DNA of 11,536 nucleotides, taken from contig NZ_JAUNEC010000053.1 in the NCBI RefSeq assembly GCF_030525755.1, positions 1-11,536 on the forward strand, in the 5' to 3' direction. The first letter of the stretch is position 1; the number at the start of each line of letters is the position of its first letter. Made by a program: the position numbers and the translations under genes. A model generated the notes under the pieces. That model was not told where the DNA came from and made no database searches. It saw only the letters and a list, made by a program, of their open reading frames with translations. This document shows, in pieces, positions 6,558 to 11,536 of this stretch. Source of the stretch: Alysiella sp. Lineage in GTDB: Bacteria; Pseudomonadota; Gammaproteobacteria; Burkholderiales; Neisseriaceae.

Positions 6558-6589
6558 AAGCAGTTATCGTCAAACCACGATAACTGCTT
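6558..6589 (-). terminator. Perfect 13-bp stem-loop downstream of the AlpA-type gene
   Basis: AAGCAGTTATCGT (6558-6570) pairs perfectly with ACGATAACTGCTT (6577-6589) around CAAACC. On the minus strand it is followed by TACTTTTGC, a modest T-rich tail, so it could terminate the AlpA-type transcript about 117 bp past its stop. The tail is weak and the stem contains palindromic TTATC/GATAA sites, so a protein-binding role is also possible. Confidence 0.55.
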
Positions 6590-6607
6590 AAAAATTCATA
6601 TTGATTT

Positions 6608-6677
6608 CCATTGGCATAAAAAAATAAATATTAAATAAAATGGAAGCCAATGGCAGATAAGAACAAGGCGCTTATCT
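6608..6677. repeat. Two further inverted repeats before the AlpA-type gene
   Basis: CCATTGGC (6608-6615) is inverted as GCCAATGG (6646-6653) across an A/T-only spacer of more than 20 bases. Directly after it, AGATAAG (6655-6661) pairs with CTTATCT (6671-6677) around a 9-nt loop. A third small one, AACCACA (6695-6701) with TGTGGTT (6714-6720), spans the stop codon of the AlpA-type gene. Together they fill the rest of the gene-free stretch. Confidence 0.45.
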
Positions 6678-6705
6678 CTTTAAAAATCACTTCAAACCAC
6701 AAATA

Positions 6706-6930
6706 TCACACATTGTGGTTACAACAACGAGCTGCTTTCTTGGATTCAATCCAAGCGTGAATTTCAGCTCTATCCCATAAGGATTTGTTACTCAATTTAA
6801 CTTGACGTGGGAAACTTGAATCATAACTGGGATGGCTTGCATCCAGCAGTTTGTAGATTGTTGTTTTACCCAGTCGGGTTATTGCCATAACCTCCTTAAT
6901 GGTAATCAGTATGGGGGCATCATGTATCAT
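6706..6930 (-). CDS. AlpA-family helix-turn-helix regulator
   Basis: A 74-residue protein of the prophage AlpA/excisionase-like winged-helix family. These are small DNA-binding proteins that control integrases or cryptic-element genes. The HTH is ITIKEVMAITRLGKTTIYKL (about residues 9-28). It is followed by the family's FPRQVKLSNKSLWDRAEIHAWIESK segment, in which W52 and the E-x-x-x-W-I pattern are characteristic. The last residues are basic with a Cys pair (RCCNHN). I placed the start at 6930, not at the longer in-frame start at 6966, because AAGGAG (6938-6943 on the plus strand) lies seven bases upstream of this ATG. No integrase or phage gene lies within the window, so its target is unknown. 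A palindrome 50 bp upstream may be its own operator. The specific member of the family is not identified. Confidence 0.85.
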   Translation of the reverse strand: MIHDAPILITIKEVMAITRLGKTTIYKLLDASHPSYDSSFPRQVKLSNKSLWDRAEIHAWIESKKAARCCNHNV

Positions 6931-6979
6931 GATTGAACTCCTTAACTGTTGTTTGTCAATTGCCAATGACTGGCAGCCT

Positions 6980-7019
6980 CATGCAATCTTGCATGTACTT
7001 TGCATACACGCGATTGCAC
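6980..7019. promoter_or_regulatory. Palindromic operator candidate upstream of the AlpA-type gene
   Basis: CATGCAA-TC-TTGCATG (6980-6995) is a perfect 7-bp palindrome. Two more half-sites follow on the plus strand: TTGCAT at 7000-7005 and TTGCAC at 7014-7019. The cluster begins 49 bp upstream of the AlpA-type start, where an autoregulator or neighbour would bind. The rest of 6996-7197 is AT-rich with one small hairpin (GCAAAC/GTTTGC, 7080-7097) and no gene I can support. Confidence 0.4.
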
Positions 7020-7197
7020 TTGAAAAATATCTTATCAAACCGCAACAGCAGAAATCAAATAAAAACAGGCAAAAAAATGGCAAACTGAAACGTTTGCAGC
7101 ATGCCCGAAACTTTTCTCCATGCGTTCAAGTACAAAATGAAGAAGAGTTTGGGGATTGCACAAAGGTTTCAGCTTGCGGTGTTTGCTTTGGGATTAA

Positions 7198-7216
7198 TTG
7201 ACAAACATCTTGTCAA
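7198..7216 (-). terminator. Weak hairpin after the membrane-protein stop
   Basis: TTGACA (7198-7203) pairs with TGTCAA (7211-7216) around a 7-nt loop, starting two bases past the stop codon of the gene at 7219. On the minus strand only TTAATC follows, so termination would be weak. The plus-strand TTGACA also matches a -35 hexamer, but no -10 follows at the right place. Confidence 0.3.
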
Positions 7217-7218
7217 CA

Positions 7219-7785
7219 TTAAGCGGATTTCACTTCCTCCATGATGGCTTCCCACATATCTGATGCTTTTTTCACATTCTCATGGCTTTGTGCTTGTTCC
7301 TGTTCATATGTATCTAATGTATTCAAACGAACAATGGCATCTAATACAGATGTTAAGTTTAGATAAACGCCAATAGGCATTGCCACAGCCATTAAGAAAT
7401 ATGCCCAACCATGATGGGGCAAGAAAGAAGTCCAACGATTGATGTCAAGCAAAAAGAATAAAGTTGCCAATATTATTACCATAAGCGCTTTTTTAATGCT
7501 GATAGGATAATAAAAAGGCGAGGCTAAAACATAAAAAGCAATACAAAAAAATCCACCAAATGAAAAACTGCGCATTATCTGCCATACGAGATTGTGTGAT
7601 GTCATCCATTCTTTGTGATAAAAAAACATTAAAATGATGCTAGTAATGAAAAAAAGCAAACTCCATTTGAGAAATGTAGACTCACTTTTTGTGTGCAAAC
7701 GCTTAAATTCCAACACTTGTCTAAAAAAAGTTTTTTCAGTTGCCTGATTTTTCAAAAAAATTAAGTCGCCATTGAGTTTTTCCAA
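7219..7785 (-). CDS. Four-helix inner-membrane protein, probably the 3' part of a broken gene
   Basis: Up to 188 residues with four predicted transmembrane helices at about 39-57, 74-93, 97-114 and 125-145, followed by a polar, acidic C-terminal tail (146-188). The N-terminal 38 residues are charged and helical. I do not recognise the family. No ATG is available before the first membrane helix. The only upstream start is TTG at 7785, with GAG nine bases before it, and it overlaps the preceding ORF by 25 nt. The frame stays open upstream of the TTG (Y-D-E-S-L-E). Adding one A to the AAAAA run just before it joins this frame to the preceding one. So this is more likely the membrane half of the gene described at 7761-8209 than an independent gene. 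If translated alone, the TTG would be its start. Confidence 0.6.
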   Translation of the reverse strand: MEKLNGDLIFLKNQATEKTFFRQVLEFKRLHTKSESTFLKWSLLFFITSIILMFFYHKEWMTSHNLVWQIMRSFSFGGFFCIAFYVLASPFYYPISIKKALMVIILATLFFLLDINRWTSFLPHHGWAYFLMAVAMPIGVYLNLTSVLDAIVRLNTLDTYEQEQAQSHENVKKASDMWEAIMEEVKSA

Positions 7786-8209
7786 TTCAAGTGACTCATC
7801 GTATTTTTATCTTTTACATTTTTTACGTCATCAGCATACAGATTGGGGTTGTCATCGAGAATCAGCCAAGCCATTGTAATCTGATTTCCTTTTCTAAAAT
7901 GAATATCATGATTTTTGAATTGAAAGAAATATTCTTTACCCGTGTCTTCATCCAAAACAAACAAATCTTGATGAAGCGAAGTGGAACTGCCAATATCCAT
8001 TGAGCCTTTGGCATTGCTTAAAATGCCAGTATTGAGTGTAATTGCGCCCCATAAACGGAAGTGGTTCGTTCTCGATGTGCTTCAATAATTACGCCACGCA
8101 ATACAATGACTCTGCCTGATTGATGGGTCTTGTTTGCGTTTTCTTTTTTGTATTCAATTGGGTATACATCAACTAACTCGGTAAAATCAAAAGGAATGGT
8201 TTTAAACAT
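7761..8209 (-). pseudogene. Frameshifted soluble N-terminal domain of a membrane-anchored protein
   Basis: Two ORFs, 8018-8209 (63 residues) and 7761-8000 (79 residues), read as one domain in adjacent frames. The first contains SGRVIVLRGVIIEAHRERTT then SVYG. The second frame, read upstream of its first ATG, gives GAITLNTGILSNAKGSMDIG and continues SSTSLHQDLFVLDEDTGKEY. The two meet at a GGGG run (TATGGGGCGC); a fifth G would fuse them seamlessly. The pattern of short beta strands, a Gly/Ser/Thr segment, then 'DLFV-DED-GKE..F.F...DI..R.GN.IT..W' resembles a domain I recall in other uncharacterised bacterial membrane proteins, whose formal name I cannot give. No good Shine-Dalgarno precedes the ATG at 8209. 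The frame then runs into a second break near 7805, before the four-helix region. A true mutation, a -1 shift or a homopolymer sequencing error are all possible. Confidence 0.65.
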
Positions 8210-8250
8210 AATTCAGACTATTTTCAAATAATCAAGATGCAAATTGTTCA

Positions 8251-8262
8251 TTCAGGCTGCCT
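8251..8262 (-). repeat. Variant DNA uptake sequence (Kingella-type)
   Basis: The minus strand reads AGGCAGCCTGAA exactly, the Kingella dialect. The plus strand gives AGGCTGCCTGCA, one mismatch from the dialect used elsewhere in the window. It lies 8 bp past the stop of the lipoprotein gene. Confidence 0.6.
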
Positions 8263-8270
8263 GCAATAAA

Positions 8271-8519
8271 TCAGGAATCGGTTGGATTGAACATCAACCG
8301 TTTGCGCTCTTCCCATTTACGCTTTTCAACTTCATCTGGTTCATCTGGCACTGCTTCACAATTATTGCCTTGTTTAACACAATGCATCTCACCTGTTTGC
8401 ATATTGATGCGGCACATTCTGCTCCATGCTGGACAATTGTGGCGTTCTTGCGGTATGGCATGATTGTTGCATGCAGATAAAGCCAATAACATCACGATAC
8501 TGCTTAATACAATTTTCAT
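8271..8519 (-). CDS. Small cysteine-rich lipoprotein
   Basis: An 82-residue protein of unknown function with a signal-II peptide: MKIV, hydrophobic core, then lipobox LSAC with lipidation at C17. The mature chain of 66 residues has four further cysteines (C29, C36, C47, C54), in a CPAWSRMC and MHC-to-NNC arrangement that suggests two disulfides in the periplasm or at the surface. The C-terminal third is highly charged (DEPDEVEKRKWEERKR). AAAGG lies seven bases before the ATG. It is the next gene after the S8 autotransporter on the same strand, 103 bp away. No separate promoter is obvious, so read-through from the autotransporter is possible despite the intervening hairpin. I cannot assign a function. 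Confidence 0.8.
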   Translation of the reverse strand: MKIVLSSIVMLLALSACNNHAIPQERHNCPAWSRMCRINMQTGEMHCVKQGNNCEAVPDEPDEVEKRKWEERKRLMFNPTDS

Positions 8520-8548
8520 TTTTAACCTTTTTTTGTGATGCTGTTGAA

Positions 8549-8557
8549 TGTGGATAA
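8549..8557 (-). promoter_or_regulatory. Isolated perfect DnaA-box match
   Basis: The minus strand reads TTATCCACA, the consensus DnaA box, about 30 bp upstream of the lipoprotein ATG. Only one box is present, so this is not an origin. It overlaps a small GTGG/CCAC hairpin and may be chance. Confidence 0.25.
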
Positions 8558-8564
8558 ACCCACT

Positions 8565-8576
8565 TTCAGGCAGCCT
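8565..8576 (-). repeat. DNA uptake sequence next to the autotransporter hairpin
   Basis: Exact AGGCTGCCTGAA on the minus strand, one base beyond the 13-bp stem at 8578-8615. No exact copy lies inside the 2.9-kb autotransporter gene. Confidence 0.85.
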
Positions 8577-8577
8577 G

Positions 8578-8615
8578 ATTCTGCCGCGTTACCCTTGCGA
8601 ACAACGCGGCAGAAT
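8578..8615 (-). terminator. Strong hairpin downstream of the autotransporter
   Basis: ATTCTGCCGCGTT (8578-8590) pairs perfectly with AACGCGGCAGAAT (8603-8615) around a 12-nt loop, starting seven bases past the autotransporter stop. The stem is long and GC-rich. On the minus strand it is followed by CAGGCTGCC, not a T run, so it may terminate weakly or stabilise the 3' end of the autotransporter message while allowing some read-through into the lipoprotein gene. Confidence 0.65.
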
Positions 8616-8622
8616 TTCGCCA

Positions 8623-11536
8623 TTAGAACTTATAACCCAAACCAACACGAACTGCATGGTCTTTGTATTGGCTGCTGCCTGTAAATTGGTATTGACCTGT
8701 TACAGACCAACCTTTGCCAAAGTTAGCCACCACACCAGCTGCTGCAGTACCGCGAGTGCGTGGTAAATCCCACGAACCTGTTTGACCTTTGGCAGCACTT
8801 GCGCCCAAGAACCGACCGTTCACGCTGTAGTCGCGTGCTTTCAAGTCATGTTCCACACCCAATTTGCCAAACACAGACACGATTGGATTGATTTGGTATG
8901 AGGTTTTCACCGCCAAGATGCCAACAGGTGTGCCTTTGCTGACTTTTTCACCCGCCCAACCGTAGTTCGCATCGCCTGTTTCGCGGAATGCTTTTTGTTT
9001 CAGGTAGTCATAACGCAAACCACCCTCTACATTCAACAACCAATGGTTGTCAGCAAAACCCCAAGTTTTACCACCCAACAAAGCAGCCTGCCACAATTGA
9101 CCCTCGGTCTTGCCTTTCACAGCATCACCAACCAAACCCAAAGAGCGGTTTACGGTCAGATCGTAGTCGTTGTAACCCAAAATGCCTTTCAGGTAGCTGC
9201 TGTAAGGCAGGTTGTAACGCGCGCCCAACAACACACCGTGGTTGCTTGCATTGGCACTACCGCCCACATTCTCACCCCATTGGGTTTTGCCTGTGGTAAA
9301 CGCACCTGTTAAAGTGATGTCATTGGTCAAACCAAATTGACCACCGATAACCGCGCCATTGGCTTTCAAATCACCATTTGCGCCATCATTTTTCCAGTTG
9401 GTATCGGAATGCGTGTACTCTACCAGAGCCGCAACTTCACCTTGTTTCAGGCTCTTGTTCAAGCCATCTGAAACCGCAGTCACATTTTTGCCTTGCTCCA
9501 TCGCATACACAGACGCACCATTGGCATAAGGTGTGGCTGCCAAGTTAATCAAAGTGCTGCCGACTGCCGCAGAGGGGGCGTTTTGCAACTTGGAGGTTGC
9601 CAATGCCACGCCACTGCTTTTCAACTGCTCATCAGTGTAGGTATCCAATTCACCCATCAGGCTTTCCACGTTGGTTGCTGCACGTTTGGCTGCTGCGCGG
9701 AATGTGGGCAAGACAGTATTTGCATCAGCGTCGCTGGAACCCGCATTGCGATAGACGGTTAAGTACAAGTCATTGCCTTGTTTTTTGAGGTCAGACAGGC
9801 TGGATTTCAAATTGCCTGCTGTTTGCAAGCTGGTGAAATTGCCCTCAATACCACTGCGTGTGCCCAACACTTGCACATCTGTACCGCTGGCACGTACATA
9901 GGATCCTGTGGCATCCACATACAACTTACCCGCCAATTCAGCCCAACCGCTTATGCTCAAATAATTACCCAAACGGCTGTACAAAATGCCCGTGTCTTTT
10001 TGGATATAATTGCCTTTGATTGACATGACGGCATCATAACCCGCGTTATCAGATGCCACATGCAACCAACCGTGATTGACTACACCCCTGCCAACCGAGG
10101 CATTTGCTTTCAAAGCCAACATGCCGTCTTTTTCAACAATTGCACCGCCCGTGATTTTGTTGTTCACGGTTACGGTACCGTTTTCAACACGGGTAATACC
10201 TGTATAACTGTTGTTGCCTGCCAACACCAACTCAGATGCGCCACGTTTGATCAAACCGCCCTCACCTGTGATGTCGTTGCCAAACACATAGCTGTTTTTG
10301 TCGGTACCTTGCGTGTCAGCCACAAAATCGCCAAAGGCAAATTGTGCAGGACCATTAACCGCTTTACCCACATTCAACAAGCCCCAACCATACACACTGT
10401 CCACGCCTTTGGCGCCCAAATCTTGTGCTGTGGTCAGCAAAGTGGTACGCAAATTATCGTTATTCATCCATGGGTACTTTTGTTGCACCAAAGCCGCCGC
10501 ACCCGCCACTTGGGGTGCAGAGAAAGATGTGCCTGAATGGGTAATCATGTGGTCGTATGAGTCTTGCCATGTCCAATTGGAATCATAGTAAGGCACACCT
10601 TTATGCGCCATCGTGACAAAATAAGGCGCAACCATACACCATTGAGCCGCGATGCCACAGTGGTTTGAACCACTATTCTCTCCACGATATGCAATATCAC
10701 CATTTTCATCCACACCCGCAACCGCAATCACACCTTTTTGTGTACGAGGCACAGCGTAAGGAGTCAAAGCCATATCCGTTGGCAGTTTAGCAGCTTGATT
10801 GGATGCACTAAAAATCAACAACGCACCACGGTCAACCGCATCAACAACGGCACCAATATCTGTCTTTTTGCGTTCCTCCGCATTGGCGGCTTCTGAATAC
10901 TCACGATAAGCTACATTGTAATCGGCAATCATGCGACTCGTATTCGCGTGCCTGCCCCAACTGTTGTTAATGATGCGCACACCCTTATCCAACATATCGC
11001 TCCAAGCAGCATGAGCATCCTTACCATTCATGTCCATCAAGCCCGCGCCCATCACTTTGGCATCTGGCGCGACACCGCCACGACCCATACCGTCAACAGC
11101 ACGACCAGCAGCGGTCTGTGTTGTGTTCGCACCATGCTCTGCAAACTCACGACGATTATCGTTCGGTGCAGACGAACCATAAGGTGTTTTAATCATGGTG
11201 CTGGCAACTTGGTCATATACATTGTATTCAACAACAGTATCCTTGATTTCAGGACGGTTGTAAAAAGGCTCATCAGCGACACCAATCGTCACACCCTTAC
11301 CCGTCAAACCTTGGTCAATCGCGGTTTTCTGGTTAATCATATTCAGGTGCTTTTCGGAGTTGGTTGCATCCGTATCCAACAATTTGTTTTTACCATCGCT
11401 CGGATTGTAATCATTGATGTGCAAATTCGCCGCAGCCGCCTTTTCTTTGCTGTCGTTCGCCGACACATCACCATCACGTTCTTCATACAAATAACCTGGC
11501 AAATACGTAGAACCGCCAGTACCTGTGCCTGTGCCA
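8623..11536 (-). CDS. Subtilisin-like (S8) serine protease autotransporter, NalP/AspA-like; 5' end outside window
   Basis: A secreted surface protease of the type V pathway, clearly similar to Neisseria NalP (AspA), which processes other surface proteins. Residues below count from the TTG codon at 11502. The frame stays open to the window edge, adding a Gly/Thr linker (GTGTGTGGSTYLPG), so the signal or lipoprotein leader is missing. The subtilase domain spans about 50-380: Asp77 in GVADEPF, His123 in EHGANTT, oxyanion Asn235 in SASN and Ser326 in SGTSFSAP. Two cysteines in SNHCGIAAQWC (282, 289) match NalP. An autotransporter-associated beta repeat (about 411-445, GEGGLIKRGASELVLAGNNS) follows. 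The passenger stem runs to about 690 and the beta-barrel translocator forms the last ~265 residues, ending in the required aromatic residue (GLGYKF). The frame is intact. Unlike classical subtilases, the Asp is followed by E-P and not by S/T-G. A hairpin and an uptake sequence follow the stop. Confidence 0.93.
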   Translation of the reverse strand, partial: GTGTGTGGSTYLPGYLYEERDGDVSANDSKEKAAAANLHINDYNPSDGKNKLLDTDATNSEKHLNMINQKTAIDQGLTGKGVTIGVADEPFYNRPEIKDTVVEYNVYDQVASTMIKTPYGSSAPNDNRREFAEHGANTTQTAAGRAVDGMGRGGVAPDAKVMGAGLMDMNGKDAHAAWSDMLDKGVRIINNSWGRHANTSRMIADYNVAYREYSEAANAEERKKTDIGAVVDAVDRGALLIFSASNQAAKLPTDMALTPYAVPRTQKGVIAVAGVDENGDIAYRGENSGSNHCGIAAQWCMVAPYFVTMAHKGVPYYDSNWTWQDSYDHMITHSGTSFSAPQVAGAAALVQQKYPWMNNDNLRTTLLTTAQDLGAKGVDSVYGWGLLNVGKAVNGPAQFAFGDFVADTQGTDKNSYVFGNDITGEGGLIKRGASELVLAGNNSYTGITRVENGTVTVNNKITGGAIVEKDGMLALKANASVGRGVVNHGWLHVASDNAGYDAVMSIKGNYIQKDTGILYSRLGNYLSISGWAELAGKLYVDATGSYVRASGTDVQVLGTRSGIEGNFTSLQTAGNLKSSLSDLKKQGNDLYLTVYRNAGSSDADANTVLPTFRAAAKRAATNVESLMGELDTYTDEQLKSSGVALATSKLQNAPSAAVGSTLINLAATPYANGASVYAMEQGKNVTAVSDGLNKSLKQGEVAALVEYTHSDTNWKNDGANGDLKANGAVIGGQFGLTNDITLTGAFTTGKTQWGENVGGSANASNHGVLLGARYNLPYSSYLKGILGYNDYDLTVNRSLGLVGDAVKGKTEGQLWQAALLGGKTWGFADNHWLLNVEGGLRYDYLKQKAFRETGDANYGWAGEKVSKGTPVGILAVKTSYQINPIVSVFGKLGVEHDLKARDYSVNGRFLGASAAKGQTGSWDLPRTRGTAAAGVVANFGKGWSVTGQYQFTGSSQYKDHAVRVGLGYKF

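Noticed and set aside
6218..6705. CRISPR array or tRNA gene in the hairpin-rich region
   Set aside because: The inverted repeats differ from one another, there are no regularly spaced direct repeats, and no cloverleaf or T-loop GTTCGANTC-like sequence is present.
6899..7201. Plus-strand 100-residue ORF
   Set aside because: It overlaps the start of the AlpA-type gene and its operator candidate antisense, has no Shine-Dalgarno and no recognisable composition.
7137..7246. Short plus-strand ORF encoding a 35-residue peptide starting MKKSLGIAQRF with a hydrophobic stretch
   Set aside because: It looks a little like a signal peptide, but there is no ribosome binding site and it runs antisense into the end of the membrane-protein gene. 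Too short to support.
8549..8557. Replication origin near the DnaA box
   Set aside because: Only one consensus box, no cluster, no AT-rich unwinding element and no dnaA or dnaN nearby.
9081..9092. AAGCAGCCTGCC as a Kingella oralis-type uptake sequence
   Set aside because: One mismatch from that dialect, single occurrence inside a coding frame and not the dialect of this genome; probably chance.
9493..10727. Several plus- and minus-strand ORFs of 60-158 residues inside the autotransporter
   Set aside because: They are shadows of a long GC-balanced, clearly coding frame; none has a plausible start context.

Overview
The window looks like chromosomal DNA from a member of the Neisseriaceae. RecN, MnmC, MurI and AccA all read as Neisseria-type proteins. 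The strongest marker is the 12-mer AGGCTGCCTGAA, present 10 times exactly (both strands) plus many near-matches. This is the DNA uptake sequence (DUS) dialect associated with Simonsiella muelleri (AG-simDUS), one base from the Kingella dialect AGGCAGCCTGAA. A Simonsiella/Alysiella/Kingella-like oral neisserial host is therefore the best guess; the species cannot be fixed from this window.

Layout. Positions 1-6252 are core: a small secreted protein (102-686, -); recN (798-2477, -), ending inside a DUS hairpin; the divergent mnmC (2565-4184, +); murI (4207-5028, -), convergent with mnmC; and accA (5261-6217, +). These act in recombinational repair, wobble-uridine tRNA modification, D-glutamate supply for peptidoglycan, and the first step of fatty-acid synthesis. 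They look like independent housekeeping units, not one operon. DUS copies mark most of the boundaries: two form inverted-pair hairpins, one abuts the recN start codon, and DUS or DUS-like copies supply the stop codons of recN and mnmC.

Positions 6253-8250 look accessory. There is no DUS for 2 kb. A 490-bp AT-rich stretch (6218-6705) packed with stem-loops leads into a solitary AlpA-type small DNA-binding regulator (6706-6930, -) with a palindromic operator candidate upstream. Next come the pieces of what appears to be one broken gene (7219-8209, -): an N-terminal soluble beta-rich domain and a C-terminal four-helix membrane domain. Restoring one G and one A in two homopolymer runs would give a single 330-residue reading frame.

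Positions 8251-11536 (-) hold an envelope module: a small cysteine-rich lipoprotein and, upstream on the same strand, a large NalP/AspA-like subtilisin (S8) autotransporter whose N-terminus runs off the right edge of the window. A perfect 13-bp hairpin separates them.
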